NCBI GenBank assembly: GCA_028281445.1
Contig: JANQJW010000032.1
Coordinates: 19,206-83,205, forward strand
Origin: Planctomycetota bacterium
Lineage (GTDB): Bacteria > Planctomycetota > PLA2 > JAEUHO01
Reading direction: 5' to 3'
DNA length: 64,000 nucleotides
Both the position numbers and the translations under genes were made by a program. This document shows positions 51,859-63,170 of this stretch, piece by piece (within the stretch, counting starts at the first letter, position 1; every line of letters starts with the position of its first letter). The notes under the pieces are model-generated. The model had not been told where the DNA came from. It searched no databases and saw only the letters and a program-made list of their open reading frames with translations.

Positions 51859-52776
51859 TCAACGTCCCGGTGCCGGGGCATGGCCGCGGGCGGCGACGTC
51901 TGCGCGGACGAACCCGAGGAACACTTCGGCGCGCTCGCCATGCGCCAGGAAAGGCCGGTGCATCGCGTACATGGGCGACGGCGGCAGCTCGTCGACCGGC
52001 AGTCGCCGCAATCCTTGGGTTTCGCCGATGGAGTCCGGTAGCACGGCGATCAGCCGCCCGCCGGCGCACGCGCGGATGCCGACCGCCATGTGATCGGCGT
52101 ACAGACCGACGCGACGCACGAGCCGCGCAGGCCAGCCGTCGGTGCTCTCCCCGGCGGGCCCCGGTACCGGCGCTGCGAACGGGTGCTCGAGCACGTCGTC
52201 GAGCGCGACCTTGCGACGCTTGAACAGAGGATGCGTGGGCCCGCAGTAGACGCCGTTCGTCGCCTCGCCCAGGTACTCGGTGGCGATGCGGTCGTGCGTG
52301 ACCGGCTCGCTCTGGAAGGCCAGGTCGATCCGGCCTCGCAGAAGGTCTTCGGCGATGCCTTCGTTGAGCACGCTGCGAAGATGCGCCGTCAGCTGCGGGT
52401 ACTCCTCGCGTAGGCGTTCGATCGCCGGTTCGACGTGCAGCGGCGTGATCACGCCGCCCGCGAAGATGCGCAGCGGTCCGACGAGCGTCTCGTCGCATGC
52501 CTCGAGCACGCCCTGGTGCACGAGGCGCATGCCGTCGCGTACGCGCGCCAGCAGGCTCTCCCCGGCGGCGTTCAGCTCGATGCGGCGCCCGACGCGGCGG
52601 AAGAGCGGGCGCCCGACCTCCTTCTCCAGCAGCCGGATGGTGCGCGACAGTGCGGACGGCGTCACGAACAGCGCGTCCGATGCCGTCGGCAGATGCTCGG
52701 TCTCGGCTACGGCGCGGAACGCCGGCAGCCAGTTCCAGATCCGAGCGATCAGGGCAGCAGGCTCAGCGGCTTTCAT
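51859..52776 (-). CDS. LysR-family transcriptional regulator
   Basis: A 305-residue LysR regulator. The N-terminal winged helix is clear (FRAVAETEHLPTASDALFVT, then SALSRTIRLLEKEVGRPLF), followed by the effector-binding domain (LRIFAGGVITPLHVEPAIER). The start is MKAAEPAAL at 52776; a TTG at 52803 is an alternative. It lies upstream of the ferritin-like and ketoacyl synthase genes in the same orientation, with about 200 bases between, and is divergent from a lipoprotein gene, so either could be its target. Confidence 0.88.
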   Translation of the reverse strand: MKAAEPAALIARIWNWLPAFRAVAETEHLPTASDALFVTPSALSRTIRLLEKEVGRPLFRRVGRRIELNAAGESLLARVRDGMRLVHQGVLEACDETLVGPLRIFAGGVITPLHVEPAIERLREEYPQLTAHLRSVLNEGIAEDLLRGRIDLAFQSEPVTHDRIATEYLGEATNGVYCGPTHPLFKRRKVALDDVLEHPFAAPVPGPAGESTDGWPARLVRRVGLYADHMAVGIRACAGGRLIAVLPDSIGETQGLRRLPVDELPPSPMYAMHRPFLAHGERAEVFLGFVRADVAARGHAPAPGR

Positions 52777-52880
52777 GAAGTAATACTCGTCATATCGTTC
52801 CAAATATCAAGATTTACAACATAACCAGCAGGCGGGAGAGTCGATGGCGTGCCGCACTCAAACGACTCAAGGAGCCCGCC

Positions 52881-53753
52881 ATGACCCGTTCCCGTGCCCT
52901 GACGGCCTTTCTTCTGCTGCCGCTGCTCGCGGCGTGCGGTTCGAGCGACACCCCCGAGCCCGCCGCGACGACCCCGTCCACCGTCCAGCTCGCGCTGACC
53001 GGCCTGGAGCCCCTCGGCCCGGGCTTCCTGTACGAGGGCTGGATCATCGTCGGCGGTGCACCGGTTTCGACGGGCGTCTTCAACGCGTCCGGCAACCCGA
53101 CAACGAACGTCACGATGAACGCCGCCCAGGCGGCTGCGGCGACGGCGTTCGTGATCTCCATCGAGCCGTCCCCCGACCCGGATCCGGCGCCGGCCGACAC
53201 GAAGGTCCTCGGGGGCGTCTTCAACAACGGCCAGGCCCTACTCGGCGTGGATCACGCGGCCGCACTGGGCACGGACTTCACCACGGCAGCAGGCGCCTTC
53301 TTCCTCGCAACGCCGTCGAGCAACGTGACGACCGACGAGAGCCAGGGCATCTGGTTCCTCGATCCCGGTAGCGGCACCGCTTCGCTGCAGCTCCCGACCC
53401 TGCCCGCCGGCTGGGCCTACGAGGGCTGGGTGGTCGGCGCCGGCGGACCGGTGTCGACCGGTCGCTTCACGGACCCGGGTGCGCCGGACTCCGATCTGGC
53501 CGGACCGGCGGCCGGCGGTCCCGACGGCAACGGCCCTCCCTTCCCCGGCCAGGACTTCGTCACGCCGCCCATGGATCTGATCGGCGGCGCGGCGGTGATC
53601 TCGGTCGAGCCGGAGCCCGACGACAGTCCGGCGCCGTTCGCGCTGAAGCCCTTGCTCACGCCCGTCATCGGCTCGGATCTCGCGCCGACGCTGCAGGCGA
53701 TGAACAACAACGCCGTGGCGACGAATCCGACAGGGACGGCGACGATCAACTAG
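52881..53753 (+). CDS. Lipoprotein with two repeated beta domains
   Basis: A 290-residue predicted lipoprotein with lipobox LLAAC. Two related halves are visible: LYEGWIIVGGAPVSTGVF near residue 50 and YEGWVVGAGGPVSTGRF near residue 178. The repeat resembles the extracytoplasmic RskA/anti-sigma-K type domain, which reads YQLWxxxxGxPVxxG in that family. No sigma factor is adjacent. Each half is followed by a Pro-rich VIS-IEP (SIEPSPDPDP and SVEPEPDDSP) segment. It is divergent from the LysR gene and overlaps the UDG gene end by four bases. Confidence 0.75.
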   Translation: MTRSRALTAFLLLPLLAACGSSDTPEPAATTPSTVQLALTGLEPLGPGFLYEGWIIVGGAPVSTGVFNASGNPTTNVTMNAAQAAAATAFVISIEPSPDPDPAPADTKVLGGVFNNGQALLGVDHAAALGTDFTTAAGAFFLATPSSNVTTDESQGIWFLDPGSGTASLQLPTLPAGWAYEGWVVGAGGPVSTGRFTDPGAPDSDLAGPAAGGPDGNGPPFPGQDFVTPPMDLIGGAAVISVEPEPDDSPAPFALKPLLTPVIGSDLAPTLQAMNNNAVATNPTGTATIN

Positions 53754-54322
53754 TCCTTGAGCAGCATGGTGACGCGGCGTCTGAGGTAGGGAAGAACCTC
53801 AGCGGGAAACCACGGGTTCTTCTTGAGCCAGATGTTGTTCCGCGGGCTTGGATGCGGCAACGGCAAGATCGCAGGCGTGTATTCGCGCCATGCCTTGACC
53901 GTCTCCGTGAGGTTCTTCTTCTGACGCGTGCCCAGGTAGTAGGCGTGCGCGTACCGGCTGAGTAGGAGCGTGAGCTTGATCCCTCCTTGCTTCTCGAGCA
54001 GCGGCTCATGCCAGAGCGGCGCGCACTCGGGCCGCGGCGGAAGGTCGCCGGAGCGGCCCGTGCCGGGGTAGCAGAAGCCCATGGGAATCAGCGCGATCCT
54101 CTTCGAGTAGAAGACGCGCTTGTCGACACCGAGCCACGCACGCAGCCGGTCACCACTCGGATCGCCCCAGGGAACACCGCTCTCGTGCACGCGCTTTCCG
54201 GGCGCCTGCCCGATGATGAGAAGCCGCGCATCGCGGTGTGCGCTCAAGACAGGACGTGGTCCTAGCGGCAGGTGCTCGCTACAGACTTCGCACGCGCGAA
54301 TGTCGGAGAGCAGGGTCCGCAC
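53750..54322 (-). CDS. Uracil-DNA glycosylase-family protein
   Basis: A 190-residue member of the uracil-DNA glycosylase superfamily. Motif 1 is visible as IIGQAPGKRVHESGVPW and the C-terminal motif as LPLPHPSPRNNIWLK. An N-terminal CEVC suggests part of an iron-sulfur site, but the usual four-cysteine set of family 4 or 5 enzymes is not complete. It removes damaged or mispaired bases, probably uracil. The GTG start is two bases after the aldehyde dehydrogenase stop, so it is the last gene of that operon. Confidence 0.85.
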   Translation of the reverse strand: MRTLLSDIRACEVCSEHLPLGPRPVLSAHRDARLLIIGQAPGKRVHESGVPWGDPSGDRLRAWLGVDKRVFYSKRIALIPMGFCYPGTGRSGDLPPRPECAPLWHEPLLEKQGGIKLTLLLSRYAHAYYLGTRQKKNLTETVKAWREYTPAILPLPHPSPRNNIWLKKNPWFPAEVLPYLRRRVTMLLKD

Positions 54323-54324
54323 GT

Positions 54325-55719
54325 TCAGATCTCGAGCGAGCGGAAAACCCGCATCTTCTCAATCTGCATGTCGTGCATCGTGTACGGGATGCCGCCGATG
54401 CCGTAGCCGGACTCACGCAGTCCGGCGAACGGCATCCAATCGACGCGAAACGCCGTGTGGTCGTTGACCATCACGGCGGACGCGTCGAGGTGCTTCGTCG
54501 CCTTCCACGCGGTGTCGATGTCGCGCGTGAACACCGACGCCTGGAAGCTGAACGGTACATCGTTGGCGCGCGCGATGGCCTCGTCGACGTCGTCGCACGG
54601 GTAGACGCAGATGACGGGACCGAAGATCTCCTCGGTGCTCACCTTCACGTCGGCCGGCGGGTTGTAGAGGATCGTCGGGGCGTACGTCGTCGCGCCGAGG
54701 GGCTCCCCGCCGCACAACACGTCGGCGCCCGCGTTCGCGGCTTCCGTCACCCACTCGTGGATGCGCTCGACTTCACCCGGCCGGATGAGCGGGCCGATGT
54801 CGGTGTCACCGGACGTGGGATCGCCGACCACCATCTGCTTCGCGGCGCCCGCGAGTCGACCGGCGATGTCGCGGGCGATGTCGCTGTGGGCGAAGACGCG
54901 CTGTACCGAGACGCACACCTGGCCGGCGTGATACAGCCCGCCCTTGGCCATCAGGGGGATCGCGTCGTCGAGGTTCGCGTCCGCCGTGACGATGACGGGC
55001 GCGGCGCCGCCGTGCTCGAGCGCACACCGTGTTCCGGGCGCAAGCTGCGAGCGCAGCATCCAGCCCACGCGGCCGCTACCGATGAAGCTGAAGAACGCGA
55101 CGCGCGAGTCGGACACCAACTGCCCCGACACGTCATGGCCCGTCGTCAACAGCGCCTGGCACCAATCCTTGGGCAGGCCGGCCTGGTGCAGCATGTCCAC
55201 GAAACGGAAGCATGAAAGCGGCGTGGCCTCGGCCGGCTTGACGATCACTGGGCACCCCACGGCAACCGCGGGGGCGACCTGATGCACGATCAGGTTGAGC
55301 GGGTGGTTGAACGCACTGAAGGCGACCACGACGCCGATGGGCTCGTGACTCGTGAACGCCATCCGGTTGGCCGACGCCGGGTTGATGCGCATCGGGATCT
55401 CGCGCCCGCCCTGCGTGCGGACATGTTCGATGCACTCCTTCAAGCCGTCGATCGCGCGATCGACCTCGACGAGCGAATCCTTCAAGGGCTTGCCGCCTTC
55501 GCGCGCCGCCTCGACGGCGAGCGTCTCGCGCTCGCTGCACATCGAGTGCACGACGCGCTCGAGAATGGCCACGCGTTCCTGCACGGGCAGCCACCCGCTC
55601 TTGTCCTTGTAGAGCGCGTGCGCCTTGGCGAGCGCGTCTTCAACGCCGGCTGCGTCCGTCTGCCCGATCTCCTGGATCGGCTGCCGATCCCACGGCGCGA
55701 CGATCGTTGCTTTCGACAT
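54325..55719 (-). CDS. Aldehyde dehydrogenase
   Basis: A 464-residue NAD(P)-dependent aldehyde dehydrogenase. Catalytic residues are visible: Glu in ALEHGGAAPVIV and Cys in HAGQVCVSVQRVF. The cofactor loop is GVVVAFSAFNHPLNL, and VSTEEIFGPVICV is the usual late motif. The start at 55719 (MSKATIV) has GGGGAGG upstream. It follows the acetolactate-synthase-type gene by 13 bases; an aldehyde from that or a related decarboxylation may be its substrate, which is inference. Confidence 0.92.
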   Translation of the reverse strand: MSKATIVAPWDRQPIQEIGQTDAAGVEDALAKAHALYKDKSGWLPVQERVAILERVVHSMCSERETLAVEAAREGGKPLKDSLVEVDRAIDGLKECIEHVRTQGGREIPMRINPASANRMAFTSHEPIGVVVAFSAFNHPLNLIVHQVAPAVAVGCPVIVKPAEATPLSCFRFVDMLHQAGLPKDWCQALLTTGHDVSGQLVSDSRVAFFSFIGSGRVGWMLRSQLAPGTRCALEHGGAAPVIVTADANLDDAIPLMAKGGLYHAGQVCVSVQRVFAHSDIARDIAGRLAGAAKQMVVGDPTSGDTDIGPLIRPGEVERIHEWVTEAANAGADVLCGGEPLGATTYAPTILYNPPADVKVSTEEIFGPVICVYPCDDVDEAIARANDVPFSFQASVFTRDIDTAWKATKHLDASAVMVNDHTAFRVDWMPFAGLRESGYGIGGIPYTMHDMQIEKMRVFRSLEI

Positions 55720-55732
55720 CCGGGTTCCTCCC

Positions 55733-57364
55733 CTAGATCGGGCAGACGAGCTTGCCAAGTTGCTCGGTGAGCTTCATGTTCTCCGAGTAGTCGACCGGGC
55801 AGTCGATCACGACCACGGTGTCGTCTTCGATGGCCTGCTTCAGTGTCAGAACGAGCTCGTCGGCCGCGCCGACCCGGTAGCCCTTCGCGCCAAAGCTCTC
55901 CGCGTACTTGACGAAGTCGGGGTTGCCGAACTCCACGTGGCTCGGGCGCCCGAAGTGCTTCATCTGGTGCCACGTGATGAGGCCGTACTCGTCGTCGCGC
56001 CAGATCAGCACGATGACGGGCGTACCGATCCGCAGCGCCGTCTCGATCTCCTGGCTATTCATCATGAACCCGGCGTCACCGCAGACGGTGAGTGCAACGC
56101 GATCGGGATGCGCGATCTTGGCCGCGATGGCACCGGGCAACCCGATGGCCATGCTGGCGAAGCCGTTGGAGATGATGCAGGTGTTGGGCCGCTCCGCGCC
56201 GTAGAGCCGCGCCATCCACATCTTGTGCGCACCGACGTCGCTGATGACGATGTCTTCGGGCGCCAGCACCTTGCGGAGGTCCGAGATGATGCGCTGGGGC
56301 TTCATCGGAAACGCGTCGTCGTCCGCGTGGTCGGTGAGCTGTGCGCGAATCGTGTCGCGCAGATTCGTGATCGACTGGCCCGCTTCGCGCTGGATCTTCG
56401 GCGCGAGCCGGTCGAGCGTCTCGCCGATGTCGCCGACGATCCCGACCGCGAGCTGATAGTGCTGATCGACCTCGGCCGGGGTCGTATCGATGTGAATGAT
56501 CGTGCGGTCCTTCGTCTCGTGCCAGAGGTGCGGGCCGTACTCGACCATGTCGTATCCGATCGTGACGATCACGTCGGCGCGGTCGAAGCCGCAGCTCACG
56601 TAGTCGTTGGCCTGCAAGCCGACTGTGCCGAGCGACATGTCGTGCGACGCGGGCAGCGAGCCCTTTGCCATGAACGTCGTTGCCACCGGGATCTCGAGCG
56701 CTTCTGCGAAGCGCACGAGGGCGTCGTCCGCACGCGTCCTCACGATGCCGTTGCCGGCCATGATGATCGGCCACTTCGCGTTGCTGATGAGCTCGGCGGC
56801 CTTGTCGATCTTCTCTTGGGCCGGCTCGGGCAGCGCGGCCTGCTGGACCTTGAGCGGCGCGCCCTCGGTCTCGGCGCCGGCGATGTTCTCGGGGAAGTCG
56901 ATGAAGCTCGCGCCCGGCTTCTCCGCCTCGGCGACCTTGAAGGCCTTGCGCACGATCTCGGGGATCACCTCGGCGACCTGGATCTGGGTGCTGTACTTCG
57001 TGATCGGATCGAACATCCGCACGAGATCGAGGTGCTGGTGGCTCTCCTTGTGGAGCCGCGTCGTGGCGGCCTGCCCGGCGATGGCGACGAGCGGTGCACG
57101 GTCCATGTTGGCGTCGGCTACGCCGGTGACGAGGTTGGTGGCACCGGGACCGAGCGTCGCGAGGCACACGCCGGCCTTGCCGGTAAGGCGCCCGTACACA
57201 TCGGCCATGAACGCCGCCCCTTGTTCGTGGCGGGTGGTCACGAACTGGATCGGGCTGTCGAGTAGCGCATCCATGACGTCGATGTTCTCTTCCCCGGGAA
57301 TCCCGAAGACATGGGTCACGCCCTCGTTCTCGAGGCACTTGACGAACAGCTCAGCAGCTTTCAT
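55733..57364 (-). CDS. alsS: Acetolactate synthase-type thiamine diphosphate enzyme
   Basis: A 543-residue ThDP-dependent enzyme of the catabolic acetolactate synthase type. The N-terminal Glu region is RHEQGAAFMADVYGR, and the ThDP/metal motif is CGDAGFMMNSQEIET followed by WRDDEYGLI. The three domains (PYR, central, PP) are all present and the length is usual. It likely condenses two pyruvates to acetolactate, or acts on a related 2-oxoacid. No regulatory subunit gene is adjacent, which fits the catabolic form. It leads an operon with an aldehyde dehydrogenase and a uracil-DNA glycosylase. Confidence 0.88.
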   Translation of the reverse strand: MKAAELFVKCLENEGVTHVFGIPGEENIDVMDALLDSPIQFVTTRHEQGAAFMADVYGRLTGKAGVCLATLGPGATNLVTGVADANMDRAPLVAIAGQAATTRLHKESHQHLDLVRMFDPITKYSTQIQVAEVIPEIVRKAFKVAEAEKPGASFIDFPENIAGAETEGAPLKVQQAALPEPAQEKIDKAAELISNAKWPIIMAGNGIVRTRADDALVRFAEALEIPVATTFMAKGSLPASHDMSLGTVGLQANDYVSCGFDRADVIVTIGYDMVEYGPHLWHETKDRTIIHIDTTPAEVDQHYQLAVGIVGDIGETLDRLAPKIQREAGQSITNLRDTIRAQLTDHADDDAFPMKPQRIISDLRKVLAPEDIVISDVGAHKMWMARLYGAERPNTCIISNGFASMAIGLPGAIAAKIAHPDRVALTVCGDAGFMMNSQEIETALRIGTPVIVLIWRDDEYGLITWHQMKHFGRPSHVEFGNPDFVKYAESFGAKGYRVGAADELVLTLKQAIEDDTVVVIDCPVDYSENMKLTEQLGKLVCPI

Positions 57365-57495
57365 GGGCCTTCTCCGGCACGGGAGCGAAGCGTAGCGTCC
57401 GGCCTCCTCCCGGGTCCATCATCGACGCCCCGGACCGCACCCGGGTTTCCGCTCGCGCCAAGGAAACCCCGGGCGCCGGGAGCCGTCGGATTCGC

Positions 57496-58092
<597 letters not shown>

Positions 58093-58105
58093 CGCGGTGG
58101 GGTCA

Positions 58106-58137
58106 CCCCTGCACGTCGCATCAGGCGCGTGCAGGGG
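58106..58137 (+). terminator. Hairpin after the PNPOx-like gene
   Basis: CCCCTGCACG (58106-58115) pairs perfectly with CGTGCAGGGG (58128-58137) across a 12-base loop, 14 bases after the stop codon. There is no U-tract, so termination would not be canonical. Confidence 0.45.
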
Positions 58138-58589
58138 CGCCCCGAGGCGCACGTGAGCGGCAAGCTGCGTGCGCCCCAAAGGTCGGGTTGTCGGAGCGGG
58201 TACAGAGCACAGACGCTCTGCGGGGATCGTGGCCTCCAGGTCAGGTGGTTCTGGGCATGTCCGCTCGTGGTCGGCTCGCCGGGGCGAAGGCGCCGCAAGG
58301 CCGGCGACGACGACGCGTGGCCGAGCCACGCGAGGAGGAGAGCGCAGCGTTCCGGCACAGCGCCGCCGAGCATCCGGCAGCCGCACCCTCATGCGAGCCC
58401 TGTAGCTCCCTCCATCACGAAGAAAAGGAGCGCCGGGAGAGGGCTAATCTCCCGGCGCTCACGGGGCATGGGTGTCAGCCGGCGGAACGGACCGAGGGGG
58501 GAGGGATCCGGCGGGGTGCAGCCGGGGTCCACTCCCTGGGATAACAGTGGGAGCGGGATGAATCCGCTCCGCGTGGCTATGCCCCCTCA
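58138..58589. other. Gene-free gap apart from a terminator
   Basis: About 450 bases between the PNPOx-like gene hairpin and the end of the small helical protein gene. Long open frames crossing it run antisense over the kinase gene and are not real. Apart from the hairpin at 58429-58459, nothing is supported. Confidence 0.5.
58429..58459 (-). terminator. Strong hairpin terminator
   Basis: AGCGCCGGGAGA (58429-58440) pairs perfectly over 12 bases with TCTCCCGGCGCT (58448-58459) around GGGCTAA. Read on the minus strand it is followed by CCTTTTCTTCG, giving a U-rich tail, so it probably ends transcription of the small minus-strand gene at 58590. Confidence 0.75.
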
Positions 58590-58892
58590 CTACTGTCGTT
58601 GGCGTGTTCTCGTACTCCCTGTCCTGCACACGATGCGGACCCTGGACTTGAGCTCGCTCCACGCCTCGAGGAACTCGTCGCACGCATCCGCGCGCCCCTC
58701 CGTCCCCGGCTCGCCGATGCGGTCGATCGCATCCGCGGCCTTGGCGAAGGTCTCGTCGAGCCGGTCGACGATCTCCTCGTGGCAGTGGCGAAGCTCGGGC
58801 TTGAGAAGCGCCTCATCCGCGCGCAGAGAGTCGAGAAACTCCCGCTCGCGTTGCAGCTCCTCTCGAACCTTCCCCTCCAGGGTCATGGGCAT
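58590..58892 (-). CDS. Small helical protein of unknown function
   Basis: A 100-residue, highly charged helical protein starting MPMTLEGKVREELQRERE, with GGGAGGG as ribosome-binding site. It contains a Cys/His-containing ELRHCHEEIVDRLDETFAKA helix that may form a coiled coil. No family is recognised. It lies downstream of the hybrid histidine kinase in the same orientation and has its own strong terminator. Confidence 0.65.
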   Translation of the reverse strand: MPMTLEGKVREELQREREFLDSLRADEALLKPELRHCHEEIVDRLDETFAKAADAIDRIGEPGTEGRADACDEFLEAWSELKSRVRIVCRTGSTRTRQRQ

Positions 58893-58982
58893 CGATCCCT
58901 CCCGAGGTAAACCCGGTGGGGCTAGAGCAGGCGGCGTGCCAGAGAAGCGAGGCCTAGTAATGGCCGTTGTTTGGTGCCGGCC

Positions 58983-59028
58983 GTGCAAGTCCTGCAGGTC
59001 GTGCATGCAGGGGTGCAAGACCTGCAGG
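58983..59028 (+). repeat. Short direct repeats with CCTGCAGG palindromes
   Basis: GTGCAAGTCCTGCAGG (58983-58998) and GTGCAAGACCTGCAGG (59013-59028) repeat with a 30-base period, and GTGCATGCAGG lies between them. The region lies between the kinase stop and the small helical protein start. It may be a regulator-binding site or part of a terminator. Confidence 0.45.
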
Positions 59029-59052
59029 GGGTGTGCTCCCAGGACGGCGCCC

Positions 59053-61656
59053 TTACGCCAATTGAAGTGCTACGTCCTCGAGCCAGGTCTTCAGGGCGTC
59101 GGGGTCGGCGGCCTTGGCGAAGTGGCGCTCGAACCCGGCCTGGAGCGACGCCGCCTCGTTGAGCTGCTGGCCAAGTCCCGTGAGCGCCGCAAGGCGCATG
59201 TCCTCGAGCCGGGGCTCCTTGCGGAGCTTCTCGGCGACCTCCCAGCCGTCCATGCCGGGCAGGCCGATGTCGAGCAGGCACACGTCGGGCCGGCGCGAGC
59301 GTGCGGTCTCCAGCGCCGCGTGGCCGTTGTCGACGTGCGTGACGCGATGGCCCCAATGGCGCAGCAGCAGGCTCATCGCGCGCGCCGCGTCGGGCTGATC
59401 CTCGGCGAGCAGGATGCGCAACACCGGTACCGGACCGCCGCTGTCACGCGAACGCTTCTTGCGCTTCTTGGGCGGCGGCGCACAGACCGGCAGCCGGACC
59501 TCGAACTCGCTGCCCTTGCCGGCGCCTTCGCTGTAGGCCCGGACCGCGCCACCGTGCAGCGTGACGATCTCGCGCACGAGTGCGAGCCCCAGGCCCAGGC
59601 CCTCGCCCGACTGCCCCTTCTTGTCGTCCGCGGCCTGGGCGAACATCTCGAAGATGCTGTCGAGATCGGCCTTGTCGATTCCACGGCCCTGGTCCCGCAC
59701 CCGAACCGAGGCCTGCTGCGCGTTGGCATCCAACGCGACGGTGATCGCGCTGCCGCGGGGAGAGAACTTGCGCGCGTTGTGGAGCAGGTTGCCCAGGACC
59801 TGCTCCAGGCGAATCGCGTCACCCGAGACCCACACCGGCCGGTCCGGAACGGAGAGCTTGATCGTCTGGCGCAGCTTGAGGGTGGGCACCTGCGCGGCTT
59901 CGACGGCCGAACGCACGGACTCGCTAAGGTCCATCGTCTCGCGGCCGATGCGAATGTGCCCGCGCGTGATGCGGCTGAGGTCGAGCAGGTCGTCCACCAG
60001 CCGCTGCATGTGACGCGACTGGCGGCGGAACACGGTCAGTGCATCGTGCGCGGCGTCGGCATCATCGGGCAGCTCGCCCTCGATGACGGAGAGACTCGCG
60101 ATCATCGCGCCCAGCGGGTTGCGGAGCTCGTGGCCGAGGAGGGCAAGGAACTCGTCCTTGCGTTGGTCGGCGGTCGCCAGGGCCTCGGCGCGCTCGGACG
60201 CCTGGCGATAGAGCTTCGCGCCCTCCAGGGCGAGTGCGGTCTGCGACGCGATGCCCTGCAGGATCTCGCCGTGCCAGCGCGAGAAGCGCCCCGGCTGCTC
60301 GTGCCCGAAGATCAACATGCCGATGATCTCGCCCGAACGCGAGGACACGGGCGCGATCATGAAGCTCCGCACGGGCGGATGGCGGTCCGGCATGCCGCTG
60401 AGCGGCGCGTTCTTGCCGAAGCGCGGGTCCTTCGTCACATCGACGAGGCGCTGAACGGCGCGCGCGTCGAGTGCCTGACTGAAGAGCGGCGTCGTTCGCG
60501 GCATCGGCATGTTCGCAAAGCGGTCGGCGAACGGACCGACCAGGCTGTGAAGCTGGAAGTCGAGCGAGCCGGGTGTCGTGGGCGTCTGGAAGAACGCACC
60601 CATCTGCGCACCGACGAGACGCGTCGCCTCTTCCGTTGCACGACGGATGATGCGATCGGAGTCGAGGTCGGCGACGAGCAGCGCGTTGATCTCGTTGAGC
60701 GCGCCGAAGACCTCACGGCCCTGACGCAGCTCGCGCATGGTCTCGGAGCGCTGGATCGCGACGGCCGCCGTGCCGGCGAGCGCCATGGCGACCTCGATGT
60801 CGTCGGCCGACGGCTCGCGCGGTGCGCGACCGTAGAGGTCGAGCGTGCCCATCAACGCGCCCCCGGGAGCGACGATGGGGATCGCGCAGCACGAGAGCAA
60901 CCCGGCGTCGATCACGGTCTTGCGCGTGGCGTCCCAGCCCATGGACGTACGCACATCCGCCACGGAGACCGCCTGGCGCTGGAACGCCGCCTCGCCGGCG
61001 GGGTGACCGCCGGGCGCCACGGGGATTCCCTCGTGGAGCTTGCGCTCGAGCGCTTCCGGAATCGTGCCGGCGGCGAAGTTGAGCAGCGGCAGGTCGCCGT
61101 CGACCAACATGACCGCGGCGCCGTCCACGCCGGCGGTCAGCTCGAGCAGCACATCGAGCAACGCGCGCAGTCCCTCCTGAAGCCGCTCGGAACGGAACAG
61201 CGTCTCGAGGAGGCGGCGCTGCCCGCCGGCCAGCCCCTGCAGGCGGCGGCGGCGCGTGATGTCGCGCTCCAGCGTGGCCACACCCTCGACGCGGCCGTCG
61301 GCGCCCATGAAGGGTGTCGCGGTCAAGCCCACCTCGATGGGCTGGCCACCCTTGCGAACGCGCCGGACAGCGACCTCGGCGGTGGGCTTGCCCGTGCGCA
61401 CGACGTCGAGCAGGCCCTGGTGCTCGGCCTGGGCGTCCGGCGGGATGACGCGCCGCATCGACTGCCCCACGACCTCCGTCGCCGACCATCCGTAGAGCGC
61501 CTCGGCGCCGGGGTTCCAGAGCAGGATCGTGCCGTCGAGCCGGTAGACGATCACGGCGTCCCGACTGTTGCCGATGAACGCGAGGATCGCGTCCCGCCGG
61601 GACTTCGCGTCCGACTGGGTCTGCGCCTGGTGTTGGTCAGCGCGCGGTGCGTCCAC
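59053..61656 (-). CDS. Hybrid histidine kinase (PAS-GAF-GAF-HisKA-HATPase-REC)
   Basis: An 867-residue cytosolic hybrid sensor. Domains in order: PAS (residues about 20-140, AVIVYRLDGTILLWNPGAEA), two GAF-type domains (about 150-315 and 330-490), HisKA with H-box LLGHELRNPLG, HATPase with NLLHNARKFSP, DQGRGIDK and GEGLGLGLAL, then a basic linker (KKRKKRSR) and a receiver domain with LLAEDQPD and the phospho-acceptor in CLLDIGLPGMDG. No transmembrane segment is seen, so it senses an internal signal such as redox or a small ligand. Output is likely through its receiver or the sigma-54 activator upstream. Confidence 0.92.
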   Translation of the reverse strand: MDAPRADQHQAQTQSDAKSRRDAILAFIGNSRDAVIVYRLDGTILLWNPGAEALYGWSATEVVGQSMRRVIPPDAQAEHQGLLDVVRTGKPTAEVAVRRVRKGGQPIEVGLTATPFMGADGRVEGVATLERDITRRRRLQGLAGGQRRLLETLFRSERLQEGLRALLDVLLELTAGVDGAAVMLVDGDLPLLNFAAGTIPEALERKLHEGIPVAPGGHPAGEAAFQRQAVSVADVRTSMGWDATRKTVIDAGLLSCCAIPIVAPGGALMGTLDLYGRAPREPSADDIEVAMALAGTAAVAIQRSETMRELRQGREVFGALNEINALLVADLDSDRIIRRATEEATRLVGAQMGAFFQTPTTPGSLDFQLHSLVGPFADRFANMPMPRTTPLFSQALDARAVQRLVDVTKDPRFGKNAPLSGMPDRHPPVRSFMIAPVSSRSGEIIGMLIFGHEQPGRFSRWHGEILQGIASQTALALEGAKLYRQASERAEALATADQRKDEFLALLGHELRNPLGAMIASLSVIEGELPDDADAAHDALTVFRRQSRHMQRLVDDLLDLSRITRGHIRIGRETMDLSESVRSAVEAAQVPTLKLRQTIKLSVPDRPVWVSGDAIRLEQVLGNLLHNARKFSPRGSAITVALDANAQQASVRVRDQGRGIDKADLDSIFEMFAQAADDKKGQSGEGLGLGLALVREIVTLHGGAVRAYSEGAGKGSEFEVRLPVCAPPPKKRKKRSRDSGGPVPVLRILLAEDQPDAARAMSLLLRHWGHRVTHVDNGHAALETARSRRPDVCLLDIGLPGMDGWEVAEKLRKEPRLEDMRLAALTGLGQQLNEAASLQAGFERHFAKAADPDALKTWLEDVALQLA

Positions 61657-61792
61657 TTCTTCTCCTGGCGTCGATCGACGGCCTCAGTGTACGGGCGCGG
61701 CCCGATGCGCGTTCGCGACGCGCAAGGAGCGTCTTTAGGTCGGTGCGGCGGCGACGAAGACGGACATGTGCCCATGCCACAACCGGGCGGCG

Positions 61793-63166
<1,374 letters not shown>

Positions 63167-63170
63167 GGGC

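Noticed and set aside
55625..57265. A 546-codon plus-strand open frame
   Set aside because: Antisense of the acetolactate synthase gene.
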